From: Ilyonectria destructans
Taxonomy: Eukaryota > Ascomycota > Sordariomycetes > Hypocreales > Nectriaceae
Direction of reading: 5' to 3'
Assembly: GCA_020740775.1 (NCBI GenBank)
Contig: JAHEWK010000001.1
Span: 4,898,001-4,962,000, forward strand
DNA length: 64,000 bases
This document shows, one piece after another, positions 12,084 through 22,310 of this stretch; the first letter of the stretch is position 1, and each line of letters begins with the position of its first letter. A program made the position numbers and the translations under genes. Below the pieces are notes generated by a model. It saw nothing but the letters and a program-made list of their open reading frames with translations. It was not told where the DNA came from and made no database searches.

Positions 12084-12941
12084 ATGAAGCGCTCACGAGA
12101 GCTTGAGGACGAGTTAGATTCGGACGCCCTCCGAGCGGACACTAGGCCATCATCCACAGTCTCCCAACAGCCGGTAGCAAAGGCAGCCCAACTAGACTGC
12201 GCCATCGAGGACGAGAACGACGAGGAAAACGCCGTCACCATGAGATGCTTCCTGCCCCCTCACAAGGAACCCTTAACCTTCCAGTCCTACGACGATTACG
12301 AGGTCCATTACACCAAGTCTCACACGAATCGATGTCTCGAGTGTCGTAAGAACTTTCCAACCGAGCACCTGCTTGGCGTCCACATCGATGAGTGCCATAA
12401 TCCCATGGTGTTAGTTCAAAGGGAAAAGGGGGAGCACACGGTATGCGTCAAGCCACGGGTTCATACTCATATATAGTGAGCATTCTAACACGGCAAACAG
12501 TACTCATGCTTTGTCGAGGGCTGTGAACGCAAGTGTTTGACACATCAAAAGCGGCGTATGCACCTCATCGACAAGCACATGTATCCCAAGAACTTCTTCT
12601 TCGGGGTCACAAAGGATGGCATCGACGGCAGGAGGTCTCTCCTCGTTGAAGGCCATCACCGCCGTCGCTCTTCAACTAACACCCAGTCAAAGGAGTCACG
12701 ACGCCGCGCGAGTCTATTGGAAGCGGCAGGGTCACCAACACAAGCAGAGTCACAGGCAGGAGAGCCGACGCCCAAGTCAACACCAACTAAGAAGACTGGG
12801 AAGTCACCAGAGAAGGCATCAAACAGCGATGAGCCAGTGGACACGGACATGGCAGATCTTACGGGGGCCATGTCGGCACTGAACTTTGTCCCCCCAAGTG
12901 TCCGGTTCGGGAGAGGCAGGGCAGGTTTCTCCAAAAGATAG
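12084..12941 (+). CDS. C2H2 zinc-finger protein, ZNF511-like
   Basis: Two exons (12084-12440, 12501-12941) encode 265 aa; the intron has a clear TTCTAAC branch site. Residues 1-50 are acidic. Three Cys/His clusters follow: C55 with H76 and H80; C84, C87, H100 and H105 (CLECRKNFPTEHLLGVH); and C122, C127, H140 and H145 (CFVEGCERKCLTHQKRRMH). This spacing and the adjoining YPKNFFFGV segment resemble the small ZNF511-type family rather than a tandem TFIIIA array. The tail from about 165 is Ser/Lys/Pro-rich and ends with VRFGRGRAGF. A nucleic-acid-binding nuclear role is inferred from the fingers; nothing in the sequence fixes a target. It is divergent from the EST1-like gene. Confidence 0.9.
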
Positions 12942-13181
12942 GTATATCAAGAAGTTCCAAGCTGGGTGGTTATGATCAGCACGACGTTATGAATGACATG
13001 AACTGGTCAAATGAAGGATTTTCTACCTCGTCAGATTTGACCTGCATCTTCCAAAGTCGGGGGCCATGAAGCCGTCTCTTTGTTTTTCCTTTTGCGCCAA
13101 ACGCCATCTCTTCATAAGTCCCGTGCACGAATCCCATGGTCAAACACCTCTAGATCCTTTCGACATTTCGACCCAGGTGTT
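12942..13181. other. Convergent intergenic gap
   Basis: A 240-bp gap between the stops of the zinc-finger gene (plus) and BUD31 (minus). It should hold both 3' ends; nothing else is visible. Confidence 0.5.
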
Positions 13182-13686
13182 CTAGTCGCTTGAAGCGCAG
13201 CCTCGGCATCCGCAGCTGACACATTCGATGTCTTGCTCATCCTTCAAATTCGATCGGGGGACTCGGCAGATGCACGTGCTGTTGAAGTTGGTCTCTTTCG
13301 TCTGGATGCACCTAAGACAGCAAAGCTGGTTGTGGGTTAGCATCTTGGTCGAAATGAGATTCCACACGCGGAGAGAGACCAACCTTTTCGTAACCTTGCT
13401 TCTTCCACTTCGCGATGAGCATCGCATCCGCATATCCGTTCTTCAGTAGCCAGTCGTACAGCTTCTTGTTGATCGCCTCCTTCTCATAGTACAGGTCGTA
13501 CACATATCGACTCCGCTGGTGGGCGATCTGGAAAATCTCCCACTGCGCCTGGTGAATGGGACCCTGGGGCGGTGGCTTGTTCTGGGCGTCCTTCATCTTA
13601 TTCGAAAAGATGAGCAGGTCGGTCTCGATATCGCTGAAGCCCTCTGGCGGGGGCTTCCGCTTCGATGAGTGTCGGATCGCGGGCAT
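13182..13686 (-). CDS. bud31: Pre-mRNA splicing factor BUD31 (G10 protein)
   Basis: Two exons, complement of 13182-13325 and 13384-13686, give 148 aa, close to the 144-157 aa of known BUD31. The N-terminus MPAIRHSSKRKPPPEGF and the helix with RSRYVYDLYYEKEAI are family-typical. Exon 2 holds the zinc-binding Cys cluster (LCCLRCIQTKETNF, then TCICRVP, then ECVSCGCRGC). The protein belongs to the activated spliceosome, next to the U2/U6 catalytic core, and is nuclear. The intron (GTTGGT donor, CTAACC branch site) separates the two halves cleanly. Its start faces that of the complex I subunit across only 265 bp. Confidence 0.97.
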
Positions 13687-13951
13687 GGTCGCGGTTGTTC
13701 TGGACGGTTGTTCGGGTCAGGGTGTAGCTTGACGGGGCCCCGAAATCGCAGCGCGTCGAAGGCAATGTTTACGGTGGTTTCGCTGACGAAAGGCAGCCTC
13801 GTCAGTGGGGGATTCGCCTTGTGGCGGAGCCTTTAGCGTGTGGCGTCGCATCACGTGATTATGTCCCGGGAGCTGCATTTCGTGATCTCGGCTCGTTTCC
13901 AGAACGTCAGAGCAGCGTGGTTTCCGAGTCCAAGAGCATTGATTGCCCAAC
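13687..13951. promoter_or_regulatory. Short bidirectional promoter, BUD31 / NDUFA6
   Basis: Only 265 bp separate two divergent start codons, so both promoters must lie within it or overlap. It includes a CACGTGAT E-box-like element near 13854. Confidence 0.6.
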
Positions 13952-14637
13952 ATGGCCATTACGCCGACCGAGTTTGCGAAGAAGACGGCGCAGTGTGAGT
14001 CTACCCTCCTCAGCCGCTGCACTGACTGTGCTGACCCCCGGAACAGCGGCCAATTGGTCTGATGCGAAGCGTCGAGTGCTCTCCTCTTACCGCGAATGGA
14101 TCCGAGCCGTACGTTTGACGAACCCCCCCGACGTCCCTCTGCACTTCGAATACACAACAATTCGTTTCCATTGGGCCACTTACACTTACGTGCACTCCGT
14201 GGGTGGATGGCAGCTAACGAGCGTGGAATAGGCGCCTGAGGTCCAGACCATGTACAACATGCCCATGCCCGTTGCGGATATCCGGACCCGAATGCGACAA
14301 GAATTCGAGCGATACCGATACGCCAACAAGCTTTCCGTTGTGGATGTTCTCCTTTTCAAGTCCCACGCGGAGTATCAGGTATGAGAAGGACGTTGCGGGC
14401 GAGAAATGCTGTGGGTGTTGGGAAGAGCTGTCGGCTAATGCATATGTTGGACGATAGGAAACCATGAACTTCTGGAAGCAGACCAACCACATGATGTCCT
14501 ACTTCAAGTCCGAGAACTTCCGCGGCGAAAAGCGGTTGCCCTCGAACTTCATGACTGGTTTCCTGGAGGTGAGGAACAAACTAACAATCCCCTCGGCTTG
14601 AGTATCCACTGACACGTATATGCAGGGTCGCAACTAA
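13952..14637 (+). CDS. nuo-14.8: NADH:ubiquinone oxidoreductase 14.8 kDa subunit (NDUFA6/B14, LYR family)
   Basis: Five exons (13952-13994, 14047-14108, 14232-14378, 14458-14568, 14626-14637) give 124 aa. The last exon holds only Gly-Arg-Asn and the stop. An LYR-type motif is present as SYREWIR near residues 28-34, followed by helices with [12 protein letters not shown]. This accessory subunit sits on the matrix arm of complex I and binds the mitochondrial acyl carrier protein through its LYR fold. The N-terminus ([18 protein letters not shown]) fits fungal members, which lack a cleaved presequence. The five-exon structure in such a short gene and a 12-nt terminal exon make it easy for automatic callers to miss. 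It is convergent with the AC19 gene. Confidence 0.93.
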
Positions 14638-14795
14638 GGTGAACGGCAACGATTGCTCGTGTATATATCTCATTAGAACCTCTAGCAAAAGGAATCCTCA
14701 GAACGCCTCAAAGTCCCACACGCCTCAACGTGATTTTTGTTTGGGAATGCACCCCGTCCAAGTCTCCATGGTTTCCATCCAAGCCCATTCAGACT

Positions 14796-15415
14796 CTACC
14801 GGTCAATTCCGTGCTCACCATTGTATGCCTCTCTCTTTGTCCAGAACTCATCTGCAACTACATCACACACATCTTGGAGGTCGCTCAGGCCCTTCTTAAG
14901 AGCATCGAAAGCGGTCCCCTCTGTAGAAAGTAGTCAGCATCTCTCTTCATAGCGCATGATGGGGGACTGGCGTGGAACTCACTGTATGTCTGGATTCTGA
15001 TGTTCATCTTGGGCTCAGAAGGGTGAGGGATGGAGTATGCGCAGAACTCAACATCGGGGCTGTAAATATTAGTCTTGATTACAAGTTAGACATATGAGTA
15101 ATGGCGTACTTCTTCATGACAATGTATCTCAGGGCGTTTCCGAGAGTGTGACCCTCGTCGATGAACTCAAACGAGGCAGCAGTGTCTGTTGAGCCGGGAA
15201 GCTGCGTGTTTGGTTAGTGGTGCACCTTCCCTGGACGGGTTTGTGTATCCCCAACTCACAATTTTCACACGCTGAGGCTCGATTTCCTCTTCCTCTTCCT
15301 CTTCTTCCTCCTCGACATCCTCATCGTTAACATCCTCCACCTGGGCGGATGGCGGGGCGTCTTCCATGTTGGTGTCCTCCACGGGATCCTCCTGCTTCTT
15401 TGTGCGTCCGGGCAT
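14796..15415 (-). CDS. rpc19: RNA polymerase I and III subunit AC19 (RPAC2)
   Basis: Four exons, complement of 14796-14920, 14983-15059, 15110-15201 and 15260-15415, give 149 aa (yeast AC19 is 142). Residues 1-52 are strongly acidic with a run of nine or more Glu. The rest is the RpoA/L-type dimerisation fold, with the signature FEFIDEGHTLGNALRYIVMK and then SIPHPSEPKMNIRIQTY. AC19 pairs with AC40 as the alpha-like assembly platform shared by Pol I (rRNA) and Pol III (tRNA, 5S). All splice joins restore conserved residues (MKN|PDVEF, QTY|KGTAFDAL). A tRNA gene starts 285 bp upstream on the other strand. Confidence 0.96.
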
Positions 15416-15700
15416 TGTGAAGTGCAAGAAGTGTGAGTACAGTGGGTATTTGTTGATGATTCAGAGCAGGTTCCGAAGCGACCACGAAACAAGGCTGGCT
15501 TCAAGTCAAAGTTGCGTTTTCTCCCACGAGTCCAAGTCTTCACCGGCCGTCACTGAAGGAAATTTTGAGGACCAGGGTGGCGGGGCATGTGGCGCAAAGT
15601 GGCGTTGTGCACGAGCCAGCTAGGCGATTCCTAGAATGGACAAATCTCGGTAATCTGTATAAGTTATATTAGAGTCGCATTGTGATAATCCAATAACCCA

Positions 15701-15794
15701 GCCCGGGTAGCTCAATTGGCCAGAGCGTGCGGCTTTTACGTCTTCCTCAAGACAAGTCACCGCAAGGCTGAGGGTTCGAGACCCTCCTCGGGCG
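15701..15794 (+). tRNA. tRNA-Lys (UUU) with a 20-nt intron
   Basis: A full cloverleaf can be drawn. The acceptor stem is GCCCGGG with CTCGGGC, with one G-T pair. The D stem is GCTC/GAGC, the anticodon stem TGCGG/CCGCA, and the T arm GAGGG-TTCGAGA-CCCTC. The anticodon TTT is at 15735-15737, and an intron (15739-15758) follows A37, the standard place for nuclear tRNA introns. A box (TAGCTCAATTGG) and B box (GGTTCGAGACC) are good. A T-run near 15829-15840 is a Pol III terminator. CCA is not encoded, as expected in eukaryotes. Confidence 0.93.
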
Positions 15795-15828
15795 GGCGCA
15801 ACCCCCCAAGGTTGCTCTTCTTTTTGGG

Positions 15829-15840
15829 CTTTTTTTTTTC
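15829..15840 (+). terminator. Pol III T-run terminator of tRNA-Lys
   Basis: A long run of T follows GGGC about 35 bp after the tRNA 3' end. RNA polymerase III stops at four or more T in the non-template strand. A shorter T run just before it could stop some transcripts earlier. Confidence 0.7.
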
Positions 15841-18800
15841 GAAATGAAGTATTGTCGCCCTCCGAGTATTTAGGGACTACTCTTGGTCTTTTTTTATTAA
15901 AAAAAAAGTTACTACTATTCGCACCCAAGAACATTGTCATGCCCCTGTACCTAAACCCCAGAGTAAGCTAAATGAATACAGTTTGCGCGTCGGAATTCTT
16001 AGACCTAAGGCATATATTTATTAATAAATTCCATTTAATACAAACAATAAAAAAGGGGCAAAGGATTATTGGAGGATAAATACTAACAATTAGTCTTCTG
16101 GACAAAGTATATATGTCCCTGCTGACCTGTGTGATGCAACATTTCGGTATCACCACCGAGGACGCTTTTTGTACCGACTGTATGGCCGACTCAATTATGC
16201 GATAGACTACGACAACAAAACATCAGCTGTGGGCCAGGTTAAACGGGTTGCAATTGTCACCCGGCAAACCATTGGCGGCGCGAGAAATGAGGTACACGTA
16301 TAGGGTAGCAGTTTAATCTAGATGGTCGCCAAAATAGGACACAGCTTCATGCCACTGGAGTCATCGCGCCCGTTTAGGTAGTGCAACCGACAATGGTCCA
16401 TTCGCTGGTGCATGATATAGCGTGCTCAAGTATCGAGGGAACTCCAAATATAGGTCATCGTACAAAAAATCAGGGACCCGCGTGGTACGGTACACGAGGG
16501 CATGATAATTTAAAGTGGCATTGCCGTGCGCTAGCACTTACAGCCACTTTTCGATGGGGAATATTGTCTGCAGCGACGCAGCAGGGAAATTGCTGGCCAA
16601 ATATTTCTGCAGCAGGCGAGAATAGACACAGCCTGATACTTTAGCAAGTATCGTTGGCCACAGAGGGAGTCGGCAGAGCAAGCTTCAGGCGTCCGCCGTG
16701 AGACACGATGTCGGTGTCCGGCTGCGACGGAGAATGTGCGACTATAATTGCCGATGCATGAAATAAGAAATCCTCTATGCCAAGTGCCGCGCGTGTGGTC
16801 CTCAAATTTGTCAGCGATGGTATGGTTCTTGGACATGGCATTTTCCACAGGGATATTCCAGGGTATCCCACGAGGCAAAGGCGAGATTTTGTAGATGGGG
16901 CAAGGATGCACACCAGGTCGTCCACGTTGTCCGACGAGCCCGCAAGGATTCAGGCTCATGCCAGCCGAGGTCGCCACGATGAGTCGCCTGAGTCCAGTAA
17001 GCCGGACAAGATTTCCGGTATGGGCAACATAATGCGGATGTGAGTGCTCCAGATGCCAACTCATGATGCCACCCATGGCCATGCCTTGAAACCACTCACG
17101 CCCGCTGGTCTGCCAAGCTGAGATGGGACGAAATCGCATCCTGACATGGACTTGGATGGCGAGGCAGCCGGCCATCGAAACACCTGGGACTAACCGAAAC
17201 AAGGAGACAGGCGGGGGCAAGCAATGGCAGGACTGGACGTGTGTTTGAGGATCTGGAAGTGCGAGATTGTCAGTCCAATCAGCGTCGGGAACAAACACGG
17301 CCTTGAAACATGGCCGCACAGTCGACCCAATCAAGGCGCAGGGCACCCTTGGTCCCAAGTCCCCAAACGACGGCGCCCTGGTGGGTGCTTGGGTGTGGTA
17401 ACAGCACAGTTCGGGGTGGTACAGTGCAGTTCCAGTGCATGCAAATGCAAATGGAACCACCCCCCAACAGACTCACGACCTGAGACGACGTCTCAGGTGA
17501 GGTGAAGCACATCCATCCAGATTTTCCGCGGATACGGAGAGGTGAGGGCGGGGGAGGTAAAACCCACATCGGCCGCCGGTGAGATGGAGAATATCAGCAC
17601 ATATTATCACTGCATCAGAATGTCTCGTGGGAACAAGGAACATATGGCGAAGCCACCTGAGGCGCTGGTGGACAGGTCGGCGGCCGTTTTTTTTCTCTTT
17701 CATTTCGCAAGGGGGGGATGGCGTTGAGATCCGGCTGGTCAGCAACCGGGGCGCCGGCGCGCCGAGAAATGCAGCAGCTGCCCACAAACTATTGGTTTCC
17801 GCATGGACCGGACCGTTCTAGGAGTGTGTCGGGGAGGGACACGATGGGATGTCTCAGGCCACTGATCTGAAGATGTCTCTGAGCGCTGGCTCAGATCAGC
17901 CCAATGCAGGTGGCACGGGATCTGCATTCCAGTCGCCGCTAGCAAGATAATCCCATTGTGTTCGCCGCGAACAACACTGTGCTGTAGGGACATGTGGCAC
18001 CAGACTGGACGGTGCACCAGCTGGGCGTTGGGGAACCTGGCCATGCAGCGAATGACAAACTGGAGTCGGGCGACGGCAGCGAGGCCATCAGAGACAGGGG
18101 GTCGTGGGCAGGGGTGAGGACAACCAACGATGGCTCTCTGTGCGGAAATAGAGCGCTATCATCGTGTTCGTCGTGCCAGGCAGCCAGATCTCCTGATGGT
18201 TTTCTTCAAACACATGGAAATTGTGAGAGACTGCTGGTAGATAGCCAGGTCTGTTGGAGGAGGAGGTTGGGTGATCAAGAGCAAGACTGCGGCCCATGGG
18301 TCGCTATATACAACACATTCAAGCCCGCGCCACTTGGAGGAGGTCCGTGATGGTCGTGACAAGCGGGCTTCTCATGGTTTGACAGATTCGAGATTGGCAC
18401 CAGGCGACGATGAAGAAGGTGGTGGGGTGTGTTTCACGGGTCGGAGCTGAGGGTGTCGTCGTAGGGGAGGTGGAGTGCAAAACCACGGGAGCCCAAATGG
18501 TGCAGCAGATGCAGGTGTCAGGACCAGCTAAACCGCCTTGGCTGTAGGATGCTAATAGTGCCCACGAAGGCGCTGGGGGGACAAGGAAGAGCTGACTTGA
18601 ACACATCCGCAGGGGGCAGTCAAAGAGCAGACGGTGAGAGACGGTGACAGTGGAACAGGACAACGAACAGGCCACATTGTGAGGGCTTGCGAGGTGAGGC
18701 AGTGAGGCACCAGATGGTCTTCGGAAGGGCTTGTATCCTTTCATTTTCCTCATGTCGTGCTTCATCGGCCACCTCATCGACATCTTCAAACATGGCCATG

Positions 18801-19781
18801 CTCGGGGTTCGGGACGAAGCGGTAGCAGCGGTCGTAGCGGTCGTGGCGAGGTCACGCATGCGTTGCCCTGGGGTGCGTTTTGCTGGAAGAATTATGGCCG
18901 GAGATCGTCAGGGACGTCCTGGGGTGTGTGAGGGGCAGGTTTCAGCAGGTGGGAGGGAGTGAGATCTGAGTTGGAGTACTCCGCACGCACATACAGTACG
19001 GATACCACTGAGCGAGTGGCAACGGGTAAGATGATGGAGGGGGACGAAAACGACGATGGACAGGACAACCCCAGCTTTGATGTAGATGGCCGGCCTCAAG
19101 ATGATGATCTGGTAGTTTGCATTGAAGATTGCTGGGTTGGTGCCTTCCATTGACTGCGATGAGGTTGCTGTTGGGTTTGGTTGTGCAGCGGGACTGAGAA
19201 GCCAGATGCAACCTTTGTCCCCTGGGAGTATAAACTGCGTAGTAAGTAAGAGGTGCCCTGCTGCTGCACATAAAATTTCGTGGCTACTATATGGCCAGCA
19301 TGTACAATAAGTCCTTGAAGGAGCCGATAACTAGTCGATAGTCGATGCGATGGTGGTTTCGGTGGAACCGTAGGACGCTGATCCCCCAGCCAAAAAGTCT
19401 CCAACAGCCATGCAACAAACCATCCATCGCCAACTCTGGAACGCCCTAGGACCGGCAACTTATTACCCAAGCCGCCTTCGGTCCAGGATGCGAACCCAAC
19501 CACCAACGAACCACGACCCCTTTCAGTGTCCTCTGGCGTTGGATCGAAACACCTGCGAGAGAGAGTGGATGCAGCGTCGTGGATCGCTGACGAACAACCT
19601 AAAGTCCATCGAGGCTAAGACCCAAGACTATCGTTTTTTCTTCTGGGCTTCTTTTTTTTAGGCCTGGCCTGGGGCCGGCCGCTTCGTCTTCCAACCTCCC
19701 ACTAGCTTACCAGCGCCACGGGGTGCTACTCCGCTGGAGCGTCACCCACACCATCCGCTTCAGGGCTGCAACAGCGGGCGA

Positions 19782-19806
19782 CCCCCCCCCCCCCCCCCCC
19801 CCCCCC
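19782..19806 (+). repeat. Poly-C tract (25 C)
   Basis: An uninterrupted run of 25 C in non-coding DNA. Its length could be affected by sequencing error. Confidence 0.8.
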
Positions 19807-20754
19807 GAAACCACTGGAACCCACAGCGGCCGTGTCACGACGCACAGCGCCTCGGCTTCATTGTTGGGGGGGACGGCGCATTTGCGGCGGCGGTGCCAGG
19901 GACTGCGACAAAGTTTCTTGCCTGCGTGTCTGGGATTGACACAGAGCCGGATGGACGACAAGAGGCGGTCAGTTCCAGCTGGAGACGAGTCTAATTTGTC
20001 TCTGGACTCTGGTCTCTCGTCTGGGTGGTACCCTCCGTACCCAACTGGCCATTCTCCGTCTCCTCGCTCCGTATTCTTCGGGCCCGACTGCAAGTGAAGA
20101 CGCCCGGCACACCACCTACATACACGGGCAGACACACGCAACGACAACACAGTGCATGGCATCGCATGGCATCGCCGTGCAGCTCAGGGCAGCGCATCGC
20201 AGCCTCGTGACTGGCGGGTTTGGCTCGCAACAGTGAGGGGGACAGGGGGAGGAAGACAGCCCAGACGAGGATGCCCAATCAGAAACAGCAGGGGCCACGT
20301 CGCGACATTTGTTAGCATCAATCCAAAACCGCCAGCGACGGTGAGAAGGACTCCGAGAATGACCAAGAACTGCGAGGAGTGGCGGATGGTTGGCCTTGGC
20401 TCGCCGGGGTAGCGTTCAGAGGCAGCAGCAGCAGCAGCGAGCTTCAGGTGGGTGAGGGAGGGGATGGGCGGTCCTTTGCAATGGTCTGCCTCCTACAAAA
20501 GACTCCGTTAAGGGCCTTGGACCCCTGGCCCCTGCACGACTGGGCCTGCTGCTTCTCCAGCCCCGTAGCGAGGTCTTGTTTCTGGCTGCTTGGCTCGTCC
20601 CGTCTTCTAGAGTTCCGGGTTCTGCGTGTCGGTGGTGGGTTGGGGGTCAAGATGTTACGCAGTGCAGTACAGTACCTAGAGAAAGAAAGAAAGCCCCCCC
20701 CCGCTCTGCTGACGAAGAGTGACGCTTGCCCTGTGGCTCAGTGGTTCAGTGGTT

Positions 20755-20860
20755 AAGTGGCCCGCTCCAGCGGCGCATCCGTGGTGCATCCGTGGTGCAT
20801 CCGTGGTACATTCGCAGTCCCTCCTGTGGTCTATCCTGTGGCCCATCCTGTGGTCCTTGG
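20755..20860 (+). repeat. Short tandem repeats (GCATCCGTGGT and ATCCTGTGG types)
   Basis: Three copies of GCATCCGTGGT-like units are followed by variants of ATCCTGTGG. Just before them, CAGTGGTT is repeated. The block looks like recent slippage in intergenic DNA. Confidence 0.7.
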
Positions 20861-21299
20861 TGTGCGAAATAATGGTGCTGTGCCTCCTCGTTGGTGTTGG
20901 CGTTGGGTCTTGAGTCGCTCGTCATCTCGACGTGGAGTCCCAATGCCATGGTTGGGTTGGCCCCCCCGTCGTGTCGACCCTCGATTTGGAGGTTGTTGAT
21001 AGCCTCACCCCCCATCCTCGTCCCCTCCAAATCCTCCTCCATCTCTAGCACGTAGCCCAGCGTTCCGCCATCATCATCCCCCCCCTAGTCCCTAGTCCCC
21101 TACTCCGTGCTACTGTCCCCTAGCTGGTCCAGGGCCCCCGTTTCCTCCTCCCGATCCCATGCCCACGGCCCCCTTTGGCCCCTTTGGCTTTCCTTTGGCT
21201 GGGGACCCGTTGCTTCAAGACACGAACCGGACGCCATGACTGTGTCACTTTTCCCCGTGTCCCCTTTCATGAAATACAAGGCATGAAATAAAACATCAC

Positions 21300-21480
21300 C
21301 AGGGACCCGACCCCTCCTCGCACGAGGCGACCTCTCTCTCTTTTACTTTACCTCTTCTTCCCTGAGCCTCCCACTCTTCCTCCCCGCTCTCCCATCCCAT
21401 CCCATCCCATCCCATCCCCCTCCTCGTCATCCACCCAACTTCGGCGGCGCTTCTTCTCCCCTTTGGCTTCCCAGTGCATT
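21300..21480 (+). promoter_or_regulatory. CT-rich tract with CCCAT array, likely core promoter/leader
   Basis: The plus strand is strongly pyrimidine-rich here and carries about six tandem CCCAT units at 21388-21418. Such tracts mark transcription starts in filamentous fungi. It would give the gene at 22311 a leader of about 0.8-0.9 kb. Confidence 0.45.
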
Positions 21481-22310
21481 ACCATTGCCATTGCCATCAC
21501 CATCGCTATCTCTCGCCTTTGCCGCTACGCTACTTCGCTACTACGCTACTACTACCACCACCACCGCCGCCGCCGCAGCCTCCGCCGCCTCGTCACATTT
21601 GCAGTCGGCTGCTGGAATCCCTTCATTCGCTAATCCGCCCACCTGGCCCACGTCCTGCATCCTTCGCTGTTCGCTCGGCGCTTGAGCTGTGCTGCGCTTG
21701 GCTCCCTGCTCGTGCATCCAACGCAATAACTACTACTGGGTTCCCGAGGCCCGGCCGCGCTCCATCGCTTTCACTCTCTCATAGCCTTATTAATTTTGTC
21801 GGCCCTTCCATTCGCTTGCACCCAGCATAACCATAACCGTCCATTTGTCCTACCGCGGCGCTACCAATCGCACTACCGCCACCACTACTCTGGTGGGCGA
21901 AACACTCGGACCTGCCGACACTACCAACCACCAACCCAATCTCAAAAGTCGCCAGTCGCCAGTCGACCGACCGAGCCATTCGACATCCGGCACTCTTCGC
22001 TGCGCATCACCGCGACGGAGCCTTTAATTCAGCTTCGACCTCTGCTGCTCACTCCTGCTTTGTCTTGTCCGCAACTCTTTTCGCTTGTTGCTTCTGGGAA
22101 CTGTCTTCAGCACCGGCATCGCCCCGTTACAAACTGGACAGAGCTGAACCGCCCGCCTGAGCTTGGGCCTAAGGAACAGCCCGCCCGCGAGAAACGAAAC
22201 ACGAAACCCCAGCCTCCGAGTCGACCCACAGACTAGGGATCGCGACGCTGTCCTGTTTACTTACTTGCGCAAAACTCCACAACAGCCGTGCTTCACGCCC
22301 TCAGTTCACT

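Larger units (their letters stand above)
15795..22310. other. 6.5-kb gene-free region upstream of the uncharacterised gene
   Basis: No protein gene is supported. The left end (about 15840-16160) is AT-rich. From 16200 to 21300 the composition is mixed, and the longest open frame (309 codons, minus strand, 16531-17460) has no family features. A C25 tract (19782), tandem 11-13-bp repeats (20760-20860) and a CCCAT array (21390) lie in the right half. From about 21300 the plus strand becomes CT-rich, which probably marks the promoter and long leader of the gene at 22311. Non-coding RNA cannot be judged from sequence alone. Confidence 0.55.

Noticed and set aside
16531..17460. 309-codon minus-strand open frame
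   Set aside because: No domain, odd residue mix (many Cys, His, Trp), no splice-supported neighbours, and open frames of this size occur by chance in GC-rich DNA.
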